The position numbers and the translations under genes were made by a program. The notes under the pieces are model-generated. The model ran no database searches. It worked only from the letters and a program-made list of their open reading frames with translations, and was not told where the DNA came from. Shown here in pieces: positions 46,072-57,488 of a DNA stretch of 64,000 nucleotides. Where the stretch lies: the NCBI RefSeq assembly GCF_003597395.2, contig NC_133773.1, positions 66,960,560 to 67,024,559 on the forward strand, in the 5' to 3' direction. Source of the stretch: Chelonoidis abingdonii. Its lineage: Eukaryota > Chordata > Testudines > Testudinidae. Each line of letters begins with the position of its first letter. Position 1 is the stretch's first letter.

Positions 46072-48846
46072 TCAATTCAAGATGGAAATAAAATGAAAAA
46101 TTTTACCCTTTCTGCTGAACCAGCTGCAAGTCAGAAACTGTTGGGTAACAGCAAAGAAGATTTGTTAGATTGCAGGAAAGATGCCGAATCCAAATGAAAT
46201 GCAACAGTAGTGGCTCCAGATGGAGACTGTAAAAAAGATGAAAGTAGTTAAGAAGCCAAACACAGATTATGTAAACTGGATGGAGACAGTAAAAGAGACA
46301 TGCAAGAGAAGCTCAAAGAAAAGTGGTGACTGAAGAAAGATGAGATGTGACAGAAATAAATGTGGGTAAATGGAAGCAATATAGATAAGAGACACAAGAA
46401 AAGAAGCTCACAGCAAGAAACTGAAATCATAAATAAAATCAATGAGTAAAGCATTGGATTGGAGTCAATGTATAAAAATGGTGACCCATTCTTGATTAAA
46501 TGCCATCTAAATAACTTGAAGAAAAGAACAGGTGTGGATGAGAAATTGTTGGCAATCCCACTGTATGGAAAAACAGTTATATATTGTTGCTAATAGAAAT
46601 AGTTGTGCTATGCTATGTCAACTTTAGGAATGGAAACTTAAAATTACAGAAAATTGTACTCAGATCTGAACACATTGAGGATTTTAGATATGTCAGAGAT
46701 TAAAAAAAAGTGCTCAAATATATCACTGTATGGCCTAATACTAAATCAAATTAAAAAATCAAACAGCCTCCTAAACAAGCAGTAGGCTGCTTGATTTTGA
46801 TTTGTTTGCAGACTATGTGGAGAACCTTTTGTGAACATTTCTGCTCTATTCATATGTCTGCAGATGTTAATAGGTTGCTGTTCATAGTCTATTTTCACTT
46901 TTAGCCTGGGTCTTTGAGAGAGATCACAATCCAAGTAATAATATTTTTTCTCTGTCTCTCACTGTCTGAGTCTCTCTCATGTCATCAGGAGGTTTAGCCC
47001 TTCTCAAAAATTATTTTCATTTGTTTTCTAAGGGAGAAACAGAGGGGCAACTTTTTGTTTACTTTTCTGATCCAGAGGAGAATATTCCCCCCACTCTCCC
47101 TTTGACAATTTTCTTGTCTGTCTGTCTCTGGCAGGCAATGAGGTAGTACTTTATTACCTTCTGTAACTCCAGCAATTATTGGCACAAGTCTCATTCCTCT
47201 GTGAACCAAATGGATCATTAAAGCACTGTTTTAAAAGTGGCCATGAGAAGCTGGGTTGATAGATCCCAGAGGAACACAGACAAACAGATTATTGCAGGAA
47301 TATTGAATATTGAAACCACTTCCCACTTCTAGATTCCAGTGAACCAACAGTGCTGATGGGCATGTTCAAACTTCAGCTATGGGTTTGCTTCACAGCTACA
47401 TTATTATTAATTAGTATTAGAAAATGAGTAGGTAGTATTTGCAAGTGATCCATCTAGTTTCAAACAAAAACACTCAGTACACCACAAGAAGAAAACATTA
47501 GAAAAAGAATATATCTATTATGAATGTAATAAACCATTTTACACTCCTCTTGCAAATAAGAGAAAAATAATTAATACTGTGTCACTTTCTTTCTATGTCT
47601 TTTTATGAACTCCTCTTTTAAAAATTGTTCATATTATGCGGTTTTAGTATTTAGTATTTTATCAGTAATACTTAAAACAACTTTGTTTAGTTTTTCCTAA
47701 TATAACCTGCCACCATCTCTTTTTATTCTTTTTTCCAACATATTTACATTACTTTCACTGTATTTCCTGCATTACCACTCTCATTTTCTCCATTTCACTT
47801 TTTAATTACAGTGCTATCAGTATTCTCAGTCTGAACAATACACCTCTGTTAGGGGAAGGTTGTATTCACATGTAGTTTAAAATAAGAATCTTTAAATTTT
47901 TACCCACAAGCAAAGCCCAATCAAAGATTTTAGCCTTCTTAAGGGTATTATGAGCCTTGTGCAAAAACCACGATAAAAGATTAGATTTAAAAGATTCACA
48001 GTGCCAAACAGATGCAAGTCCCCAAGTCAGCAGGATTCCCCACAGTTGATTTCACATCATTTATATGTCCTCAGCTGTAGGGAATCTTGCTGTCAGCAGA
48101 GCAAACTTCTGCTTGGCACTGAGTGTCTTTTTGAACTATGCTTCTGCTGCTCAGTGCTCCTAATTCCCTGAAGAAGGTCACTTAGTCCAAATACTGGATT
48201 GAGCTGTTTGTATATGGCTAAAAGATAAACGCACTTTGAATCGTGTATGAGTAAAATCTTCTCTTGAAGATTTTCTTGAACTGAAAGGCTGAATCCGATT
48301 AGTTTTTTACTTTGCTGAAAGATAAACATGCTTTGAACTCCATGTGAGTAAAAAGTGTCTTTTTCATTTAGCATTAGTAGAGCCCTGCTCTTCTATTGAC
48401 AGCATCCAGATTTCTCCAAGGGCCACCAGCTCCTAGAATCAGCATCTAAACATTATTCTTCTCCACAGTGATAATACTGCTGGATGTACAGCTGAAACAT
48501 TATTTAAACTCTTTATTTAAACACATTAATTATTTTCATTGTTCTCTTTTCTCCTTTTGCATTAAATTTCTTTATTCTCTATTGAAAACCTTTTTTCTCT
48601 CCTTTCTTTCTCATCTTTCCCCATGTTCTTTTCATCCTCTGACTCTCACTTTCTCTGTCCTGGAGTCATGTGTCTTCCTTGATATGAGGCATTTATTCAA
48701 GAAAGTATCTGCAATTACAGATACAAAGAAACACCTTCCACACAGACTGAGTTCCAGTTTAGCCTTCTGGTTTATCAGGAACCACACCCTGCCTGGACCT
48801 GCATAAAGCACACAGAGACATCTATTAACTGAATTATATACTGCAA
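46072..48846 (+). other. Left flank of the R4 insertion, clean copy of a duplicated assembly segment
   Basis: AT-rich non-coding sequence that appears again, in order and with many small deletions, at 51,271-53,536. No gene is recognised. A small local duplication lies at 48,216-48,263 and 48,314-48,361 (AAAGATAAAC...CTTTGAA...GTGAGTAAAA). The version here is probably correct, since its words and homopolymers look normal while the other copy is compressed. Confidence 0.6.
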
Positions 48847-48861
48847 TTATATATATATATA
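48847..48861. repeat. (TA)n tract at the 3' side of the R4 element
   Basis: TATATATATATATA immediately precedes the R4 3' end. A matching tract stands at the other end (56,593-56,612). Confidence 0.85.
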
Positions 48862-51245
48862 AAAAAATTCCCCTCTCACCCCTATGGGTGGTATGTGTCT
48901 TCCTCAACCTCGGGTCCTCTACCAGAGGCCTGGGAGTTTGAGGGTTCTGCGCAGTATCTTAGCTGTTCCTGATCGCAGGTATGCCTCAGTGCTGTCTTTA
49001 TAGTCCACTGTTAGGATTTCCCAATGTCACGCCACCTCAGCTGATCTGTCGATCGTACATCCCCATGCGAGTTGTCGTTGCCATGGCACTTCTCGGCTGT
49101 CTTCCCCCATGGTCTGCTGCGCCTCAGCAATTCTCCACAAGCTTACTTTGGAGGCCATCTTACGATGTACGCCTGATCCGGGTTTGGCCAGAATTGCTTG
49201 ACGCTCACCAAGCCCCCCCGCTTTTTCCGGCTGATATACATCTCTGGGTTTGGACTGGGGAAACCTCCGTGCATTGTGAGACTCCAGCTTTCAATAGCAG
49301 CCTCCAGTCCTCTGTTGGCAGTCACTATACTGGCAGGTTATCTTGTTGATGCGTGGATCTGGTTTCCACTGAGCTGGCTCCGGACCTGCTACCTTGGAGA
49401 TACTTGAGTGCGCTCCTGCCTCCTCATTGGGTCCAGTACTGGGACGCCAAGTACTTGTACTGCGTCTGTATGTCGCTATCCCGCTGGTAGTCACCCACAG
49501 GTCTGATACTCCCTCTCTCTCAACCATCCCACCCGACACTCCCCGTCCGAAATGACATTCCAAGACTCACGGATCCGCATCAGTGGATTACGAGTCAGTG
49601 TCTCATTCATCTACATCAGCTGATCATCCATTAGAGGAGTGGCGATGGAGTCCACCCTGAACCTCTACCCGACCATCCTTTGATACTGCGTGAGGGTTTA
49701 AGCCTATCAGAACAGCATGGACAGGGCATCACCTGGTATATGCTCACAGAGGACGCACCGTGCAAACTGCCTTAGTTGAACTTCTATGTGTTTTCCCATG
49801 TCCCGTTGATCTTACGCAAGAGTCCTTAGTTCTTTATTTGTATAGGCCAACATTCACAGATCACGTGGCAGCATTGGATCGTAGGCTTCCGTATCAATCC
49901 AGGCTTGTCAGATTGGCTGTCTAGACCTCGATCCTGGGCACTGCTCTATCTCATGAGCAAACTGGTTGTTCCAATGCCCTTCTGAGCTGTGCTCAGTACT
50001 GGCCCATATGGTCCTGTAGCTTGGCGGCTATGATGCCGCTAATAGGAACTTTCCATGTTGTGGGAGGCGTTATTGGCCGTAGTTGGACGGTTCTGTCCGC
50101 TTGCAGGGGTCTTTCTGATCAGCACGTCTTCCTTGTGTTAAGCCGTTTGGGGGCGAGCTGCTGCTAGCAGCTGGTTTCATCTGTGCTGCTAGGCGTTCAT
50201 GCACGTGTTAGTTTCTTTTAGCCAGTAGGTGTGGATCATGTCTGGTCCAGGTGCTTCCAGCTCTTGATGTTCTTGACGCTTCTGCTGATGTCCATGTACT
50301 GTGAGTGGTGATTGGGTTTCGTTCTGGGGAGATTGCTTGTGCCTCTAGTTCTCAGGTCCTGCAGCCACTGGGCACTGGTGTTATGAGTTATCTCTTTCTG
50401 CCATATGTTCGTCCAATACTGTTCATTCTGCTGCTGGTGGCTCTGCTTTATATGTACTGCAGTGGGAACACTTGGATGTCTTTGGAGAACAGGGCTTTAC
50501 TTTTTTGGCTTCTGCTTCTCTAGTTGTATCTCCTGTGCCTTGGTAGCCAGTGCTGGTGAGCCTTTGTTTAGCAGACTGTAGGGCTTCTAAATGGAGTTCA
50601 TCAACGCTTGTATTTCATGTCAGTAGCGAGTCTTATCTATATCTCTACACTCTTCTGTAGTTCCACCACTGACTAACTTCTCTCCGAGTCGCTGTATCTT
50701 ATCCTCCAACCTCATTTCCAGGGTGGTACATACGTTGTTCTTCTTGATCGTTGTAGCAAACATCTCCAGGATTACGAGGCTGTAGATATACCAGTTCATT
50801 GGTTTGAGTTATGGTGGTATGGGATTGTCCATGAAGCTCGTATTGACATCTTCTAAATACATCTGAGTAACTTCTCCCACTGAGCTTGGTAATACGGTCT
50901 CGAGGATTGACTGTAGCTAGTTTCTTCTCCAGGGATCTTATGTTCATATCGCTTGCTGTGCTCTTGCAATGGAAGGGGTGGCAGTGAAGTTCTAAGCTTC
51001 AGTGTTGGCCACGTCCACTGTGTCTTCCAGGTCTCTTGAGCGCTGGGATGTAATGTGGAGTTGGTCTATCTCAAGCTGTGAGAGCAGCTTCCTCTTTACT
51101 ATGTTGAAAGCGTTGGTACTAGCTGTTTCTCAGTAAGGTGGATGTAGGGTCTTTTTTCCATCCATAGTCCCCTCTACGTTATTATACCCCCTCTCATTAG
51201 TCTTACTGTTGTAAGTAGCATCATCAATTCCAGGCTCTCTTGTCT
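48862..51245 (-). pseudogene. R4-clade (Dong/R4-like) LINE, minus strand, low-quality left version
   Basis: Read on the minus strand, pieces of an R4-type reverse transcriptase protein appear in shifting frames. TNELVY is near 50,800 and KQRLTSTGYQGT near 50,560. APGPDMIHTYWLK (about 50,240) is the conserved block before the RT core, with NQLLAA after it. AQKGIG is near 49,980. The very end reads GTAKILRRTLKLPGLW near 48,950, like the LGTAHILRKTL C-terminus of these elements. R4 elements carry one ORF with RT and a restriction-like endonuclease. Frameshifts here differ from those in the second version (53,546-56,592), so many are assembly or read errors. The segment is shorter than the other version by about 0.4 kb near 48,960-49,050. 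Confidence 0.7.
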
Positions 51246-51270
51246 NNNNNNNNNNNNNNNNNNNNNNNNN
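51246..51270. other. Assembly gap (25 N)
   Basis: A run of exactly 25 N between two versions of the same sequence. This is a placeholder length and not a measured gap. Confidence 1.
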
Positions 51271-53536
51271 ATTAATTATGGAATAACATGAAATTTTACC
51301 TTTCTGTTGTACAGCTGCAGTCCCAGAAATGTTGAGGTCCCGAAAGAGATTTGTTAGTTGCCGGCGTGCGATCCAATGAATGAAGTGTGGTCAGATGGGA
51401 CTGTTTAAGTGAAGTAGGTTAGAGCCACAGATTCTGTAAACGGATTGGGACCCGTAAAGACTGCACGAGCTAAGAAATGTTGGTTGACTTGATGAAGTGA
51501 GATGTGCAGACATAAATGTGGGTAATGGAAGCATATAGATAGAGAACAGGAACGTCACGAGAACTGATAATATCCTGGAGTGATTGGGTCTGGAGTTTCA
51601 ATGTATTAATTGGTGACCTCTGATTATTGCTCTAATACTTGAAAGAAAGAAAGGTGTGTGGGATGGAATTTTGCATTACCATGTTATGGAAAAGTTTTAT
51701 TGTTGTAAATAGATGTTGTGCTATGTATGTCCCTTTTAGGATGGAACTTAATTAAGATTGTACTGATCTGACACTTGAGGTTTTGATATGTCGGATTAAA
51801 GTGCTCACTATATACTGTATGCCTTCTATTATCAATTAAAAATTAAACGCCTCTTAAACGGTGGTGTTGTTTTGTTTGTTTGGAATATGTGGAGACTTTT
51901 GTGATTTTTGCTTTTTATTTGCGTGTATGAGTTGTGTTCATGTCTTTTCCTTTGGCCTGGGGTTTTGGAGATCCAATCCAAAGGTTATTTTAATTTTTTT
52001 TTTTTTTTTCTCTGTTTCTCTGTTGGTCTTCTTTTCTCGGGGTTTAGCTTTCAAATATTTTTTTGTTTTCTAGGAGAACGAGGGGCATTTTTTGTTTCTT
52101 TTCTGATCAGGGGATATTCCCATTCCTTTGACATTTTTTGTGCTGTCTTGCGGCCAGAGGTATTTTTTCTTCTGTATCCAGCTTATTTGGACGTTTATCT
52201 CTGTGCAATGGTTCATTGGCACTGTTTTAAGTGGCTAGAGTTGGGGTTGATATGATTCAGGAGGCCGACAACGTTATTGAGGAATTTGATTTGAACCATT
52301 CCATTCTGATTCCGTGACAACGTGCTGATATTTGGGAATGTCACTGCTATGGTGTTGCTTAGCTACTTATTTTTATTAGTTATTAGAATGGTAGGTAGTA
52401 TTTGCGTGTCCATCTGTTTCAACACCATTCGTAACCACCAGAGAAAATTAGAAAGTTTTTATGAATGTAATTAAACATTTTATCCTCTTGCATAGAGAAT
52501 AATTATCTGTTGTCATTTTTTCTATGTCTTTTTTGACTCTTTTTAAAATTGTTTTTTTTGCGGTTTTGTATTTAGTTTTTTCAGTTATCTTAAACATTTG
52601 TTTGTTTTTATTTAATGCCATTTTTTTATTCTTTTTTCAATTTTACTTACTTTATGTTTTCTGAATTCCACTCTCATTTTTCATTCCTTTTTTATTACGT
52701 GCTTCAGTATTCCAGTTGAAATCCTCTGTTGGGGAAGGTTGTTTCCATGGTAGTTTAAATGATTCTTTAATTTTCTCCCCGCAGCCCTCAGTTTTAGCTT
52801 CTTGGTATTATGAGCTTGTGCAACCCGATAAATTGTGAATTTAAAAGATTCACAGTGCCCGTGAGTTCCAGTCAGCAGGTTCACGTTGATTTTACATTTA
52901 TTTATATGTCTAGCTGGGTAGGGATTGTTAGCGAGAAATTTGTTGGCTGGTGTCTTTTGACTATGTTTGTGCTGTGCTCTAATTTCCTGAAGAGGTCACT
53001 TAGTCAATACTGGATTGAGTGTTTGTCTTATGGCTAAGATAACGCTTTTGAATGTGTATGGTATATTCTTTTGAAGAATTTTTTGAACTGAAGCGTATCG
53101 ATTAGTTTTTCTTTGCTGAAAGTTAATGGCTTTGAATCTTGTGTGAAGTAAGTGTTTTTCATTTGCTTGTGGCCTGCTCTTTATTGAGGGCATGATTTTC
53201 TCAGGGCCCGTTCTAAGATCAGATCTAACATTTTCTTTCACCCAGTGTACTCTGTGGTGTAGTGACATTATTAATCTTTTATTTCACCTTAATTATTTTA
53301 TTTTTTTTCCTTGCATTAAATTTCTTTCTTTGACCTTTTTCTTTCCTTTTTTCTCTTCCATGTTTCTCTTGCTTCTTTTCTGTTGGTCATGTGTTTCCTT
53401 GATATGAGTCCTTATTTAGAGTTCTGGCTTAGTACAAAGACTTCGAACGCTGAGTTGTTTAGGGCTTTTGGTTTTCAGGAAACCCCTTGCTTTGGACCTG
53501 CTACCAGGCTCTATTAATGTTTATTACTGCATTTTA
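51271..53536 (+). other. Error-rich second copy of 46,072-48,846
   Basis: Collinear with the earlier segment, e.g. GAAATTTTACC near 51,291 versus 46,095, and TTAGGATGGAACTTA versus TTTAGGAATGGAAACTTA. It is about 18% shorter because of hundreds of small deletions, mostly removing A and C, which leaves T- and G-rich text. It should not be annotated as independent genomic sequence. No genes. Confidence 0.85.
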
Positions 53537-56280
53537 ATATATATAAAAAATTCCCCTTCCCTATGGGTGGTATGTGTTTTCCTCCAACTGGGTCATTCCA
53601 GAGGCTGGGAGTTTGGGGTTTGCGGCGTATCTGTGTTCTGATTGATCTTTGGAGGGCTCTGATCGTTGTTGTTTTGGATCTGTTGACATTCACCCGTTAG
53701 GGTCCGGCCGAGTGTCACCCATGCGTCACTTTTGGCCTTCGATTTTCCAATCTCTTAGTTCTTTTCAGGCCCTGGTATTCTCTGCTTCTCATTTTTTCTG
53801 ATATATGCCTGTTCATTGGCTGTTCTTTCACCCGCTGTTTTGGTCATTGTTCCCGATGTCTGGTTTGATTTGGCAGTTGCCTGTTGTTGGATTGGAGTCC
53901 AAGGTTTAGCCCGTATTTCCACTTCTGATCTCCATTTGGTCTGGGGGGTCTGCCGCTGTGTGCCGAGTGTTCTGTAGCAATGCCCGGCGTTGTTGGTGGT
54001 TCAGTTGTTGCTGGTTGCTGATCTTACTCTGCCACTATGTGTTGGACTGTTCTTGAGGGCCTCTCTGCAAGTCTGCACCTTGGGTCTCTTTGTGTGAGGT
54101 GACTCTGTTATGGTTGGTGTCGTGCCTGTTCTGTTGCTGCTTATGATCGTTCGCTCGTGCTGTTTTTAGTCACTGGTGGATTTCCTGTCGACCTAGTATC
54201 TGCATGGTTAATCATGCAGGGTTTGTTTTGCATGCATTTTCTGGCTTGGTTTCCTCATGTTGTGGTGTCATGATTTTCGACTTTTTTTTGGAGGCTCTTC
54301 GGATGTCTCTGTGTTTGGGTTTTGGAGGTGTGGCTTTGACGTCCCAGCGCCGCTTTCTTTCGGTGATATACGTTTGGGTGTTGGTTGGGGTGGAAACTCG
54401 TGCATTGTGAGGAGCTCGGTTTTTCAGCGCTCATGTCTTTTTGGCTGTTCCTACTGAGGGTATTGTTGATTGGCGTGGATTTGTTTTCACTGGCTGGTCT
54501 TCAGGACTGTTTCTTCTTTGGAGTACTTGAGTGTTGCTGTCTTCCTTGGCCTCCTCTTTGGTCTCATGTGATGGTGACGCAAGGTATTGTAGCTGGTTGT
54601 ATGTCTGCTTGTGCGCCGCTGGTAGTTTCACCATAGTCTTGATTCTTCCCTTCTTCATTCCATCCACCGACCTTCTCCGTCCGAATGCATTCCATATCTT
54701 ACTGTAGCATCCGTCAGTGGATTAGCGAGTCGATGTTATTCATTTTACATCAGCTGATGTCATCCTTGAGGAGGTGGCTGATGGTGTCACTCCTGAACCT
54801 CTACCCGTATCCAGTCCTTGTGATATCTGCGTGAGGGGTTTAGGCCTATGCCAGACAGCGTGGGGGTGGCTACTCCTGGTATATGCCAAGGTTGGACGGT
54901 ACCTGTGCAAGTGCCTTAGGTTGAATTCTATGTGTGTTCCATGTCGTGATTCTTAACGAAGGTCCTTAGTGTTCCTGTTGATTGTTAGTTGCAAGCATTT
55001 ACGATCACGTTGTGCGCTCTGAGGTCGTGGTTTCGTAGTCATCAGGCCTTGCTCAGATTGGCTTGTTCTAGACCTAGGTCCTTGGGGATGCTTATCTATG
55101 AGCCTGTGTTGTTCATGCCTTCTGAGCTGTGCTCATGTACTGGCCCATATGGTCCTGTTGCTTGGCGGATTGATGCTGATAGGACTTTCCTTGTTGTGGG
55201 GGGCGGTTATTGGCTGTAGTTGGACGTTCTGTTCTTGCAGGGGTCTTTCCTGATCCGCACTGTTTTCTTGTGTTAGCCGTTTGGGTGGGAAGCTGCTGCT
55301 AGCAGCTGGTTCATCTGTGCTGCTAGGCGTTCATGCACTGTGTTAGTTTCTTTAGGTAGGTGTGGGATCATGTCTGGTAGGTGCTGTCCAGCTCTTGATG
55401 TTCTTGATTCTGGGATGTCTGTACTGTGATTGGTGATTGGTTTCTGTTTTGGAGATTGCTGTGCTCTGTTTCACGGTCCGTGCGGCACTGTTGTATGGTG
55501 TTTTTGGTTTTCTTTCTCATCTGTTTTCTTCTGTTCGTTTCTGCTGCTGGTGGCTCTTGTTATTGTACTGCAGTTGGGAGTCACTTGGATGGTTCTTTGG
55601 AGAAGGGCTTTCTGTTTTGTTTAGTGTTCTTCTTTTTCTTTATTGCCTGGTGCCGTGCTTGTGTGAGCCTTTGTTTAGGGCCTGTAGGCCTTCATATGGT
55701 TCATCAACGCTTGTTTTTTCAGTAGCCGAGTTTATCTAATCTCTACACTTTCTGTGTTTCCCCAGCTTGACTAACTTCTCCGAGTCGCTTTCTTTCTCAA
55801 ACTTTTTCGGGTGGTTCATACTGTTTTCTTCTATGATGTGTAGCGCAAATCTCAGGTTCAGGCTGTAGCACTGTATACAGTTCATTGGTTTTGAGTTATG
55901 GTGTTGTGGGATTGTCTGAAGGCTTCGTATTGACATCTCACTACTATCTGATCAGGTATTCACTTGAGCTGGTATCCGGTTTCGGGATTGCTGTAGTGTT
56001 TCTTCAGTGTCTTATGCCTCATATCAGCTTGCTGTGCTCTATGCAATGGAAGCGTGTGGCAGTGAAGTTCGTTGGTGTGGGTGAGTCACTGGTTTTCAGG
56101 TTCTTGAGCCTGGGATGTTGTGGAGTTTGGTGCTATCTCAGCTGTGAGGCAGCTTTCCTCTTTACTATGTTGAAGCGTGGGGTACTAGCTGTTTCTCACG
56201 TAAGTGTGGATGTAGGTGTCTTTGTATCCTGTTCCTCATGTTTATATATCCCCTTCATATGGTTTTACTGTTGTAGTGCT

Positions 56281-56409
56281 TCATAATTCGTTCTTTGTCG
56301 TCTGCGTCCATGAATGGTTTGTTCCAGTAGCCCACTTATCATCAGATTGTCCTGGTTCCTCAACATCTGGCGCAGGCCTTGTTAATCCGGGCGACGTCCG
56401 AGCCGGCAT
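56281..56409 (-). CDS. N-terminal start of the R4 ORF (42 codons, then lost to sequence errors)
   Basis: ATG at 56,409-56,407 opens a clean frame of 42 residues: MPARTSPGLTRPAPDVEEPG, then a segment with DDKWATGTNHSWTQTTKNE. The pattern WT.. followed by charged residues resembles the start of the Myb-like/basic N-terminal domain in R4-type ORFs. The frame ends in TGA at about 56,281, exactly where sequence quality collapses, so the stop is probably an artefact. The start is chosen because it is the first ATG after the tRNA-like 5' region. Confidence 0.45.
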   Translation of the reverse strand: MPARTSPGLTRPAPDVEEPGQSDDKWATGTNHSWTQTTKNEL

Positions 56410-56494
56410 GACTCTCCTAGTTCGTGCCTCTCATATTTGAGGTAGGCAGGTGAAGCGTTGGGGGGTCTTTTGTCCAAGGACCCCTACTGGAAAG

Positions 56495-56592
56495 TTGGGT
56501 ACCAACTGGGATTTGAACCCCGGCCTCTTGTATCAAAGGGTGGTCTCCCATATCAAAGGGAGGCGCTCTTAACCACTATGTTATCCAGTCGC
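56495..56592 (-). other. tRNA-like 5' head of the R4 element (Pol III A and B boxes)
   Basis: On the minus strand an A-box-like TAACATAGTGG (56,573-56,583) is followed by TTAAGAGCGCC, typical of a tRNA D-arm region. An exact B box GGTTCAAATCC lies at 56,509-56,519. Between them are two arms sharing the decamer TATCAAAGGG (+ strand, at 56,531 and 56,551, period 20). One can form a CTCCC/GGGAG stem. The spacing is longer than a normal tRNA, resembling a class II tRNA with an extra arm. It could be an internal Pol III promoter or a captured tRNA-derived SINE head. Confidence 0.6.
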
Positions 56593-56612
56593 TATATATA
56601 TATATATATATA
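56593..56612. repeat. (TA)n tract at the 5' side of the R4 element
   Basis: Uninterrupted TA dinucleotides right after the R4 5' end, with ATATTACTCC following. Confidence 0.9.
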
Positions 56613-57423
56613 ATATTACTCCTTCAATCCCCCCTTCTTCCCAGTCGCTGAACCTCTTCAAGCTTGCATCCTTCCTAAACAAAATATTGAAAACATATTT
56701 TACAGACATTTTATATCCCCTAAACTGCTTCTCTTCCTCCATCCAAATCCTAAACTTGGTGGTACAACCTCTGGGTATGCTTCTCTATTCCATGGTCAAG
56801 GAAGTCAGGGCAGGCTGCTGCATTCTGCTTCCGCTTTGAACATCATTATTTGTCAAAAGAGCATGTCACTGCAAAGCACAGACTGAGAAATGAGCCAAAA
56901 GCAGTGGCAGGACTGTACTGTGTTTTCATAGAAGAGGACCATGAGCAGCACTCACCAGTTTGGTGGAAATCGATATATTAACAAATGCAAATAAAAATAT
57001 ATGTATATAACTTCATGTGCGTCTCCTCAGATTTGTTGCCTCCATTTTGTACTGTTAGTTCACCAACCTCTCCATGGAACTGTTTTGCATTGATTTTTCC
57101 CTTCTGTTTTCATTATTCACAGTCTATATTTCAAAGTCCTATGATGTAGTATTAATTCAACAAGTCTACTGCTTCCCTTAGCATTTAGGAAACATCAGTC
57201 AGTGCCCACCTTTAGCAGTGTTTTAATCAGTAAGTAAAATCCCAGCTTTTCCAGTCTTCCTGCATGTGATAGGTATCCAAACCCTTGTATTAATCTTCTG
57301 GTCATCTGGTCCTTTTTGCCTCGTTCTTTGGACACAATTTTACAAAGATGATCTAACAGGCCTCTTCTAGAGTACCACAATAATTTGATACATGTGCCCC
57401 ATTTACATGCTATCTATTACTAG
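56613..57423. other. Right flank of the R4 insertion, no recognised features
   Basis: Normal-quality AT-rich sequence; nothing identified. Confidence 0.4.
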
Positions 57424-57488
57424 GTCAAATTTAATCCCTGGTGTAACTCAACTGAAGTCAAGAGAGTTACATCAGAGATAAATATGGC
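57424..57488. repeat. Short palindromic amniote repeat
   Basis: AATCCCTGGTGTAACTCAAC and AGAGAGTTACATCAGAGAT are inverted arms around TGAAGTCA. Confidence 0.65.

Larger units (their letters stand above)
53546..56592 (-). mobile_element. R4-clade LINE, second version including the 5' end
   Basis: The same element as 48,862-51,245, reaching further to its 5' end. The 3' UTR (TTCCCC...CCCTATGGGTGG read on +) sits against a short TA tract at 53,537-53,545, and the 5' end abuts (TA)n at 56,593. So the element lies inside a TA microsatellite, fitting the known preference of R4/Dong-type elements for simple-repeat targets. Sequence from about 56,285 rightwards looks clean: it has an intact N-terminal frame and normal homopolymers. 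The stretch 53,546-56,285 is error-rich. Apparent length is about 3.0 kb, short for a full R4 element, from compression, an internal deletion, or both. Confidence 0.7.

Noticed and set aside
46072..56302. A real tandem duplication of the R4 insertion
   Set aside because: One copy is full of small deletions, the junction is a 25-N placeholder, and the left copy ends where the right becomes clean. Assembly artefact is the simpler reading.
51861..56440. Many open frames rich in Phe, Cys, Leu and Val on +, looking like membrane proteins
   Set aside because: They arise from T/G-rich text in the error-rich copy. They are antisense to an R4 LINE and frames differ between the two versions.
56495..56592. 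A functional tRNA gene on -
   Set aside because: The A and B boxes are present, but the acceptor stem does not close, the middle has two duplicated arms, and no terminator-like T run was seen directly after it. Annotated as tRNA-like only.
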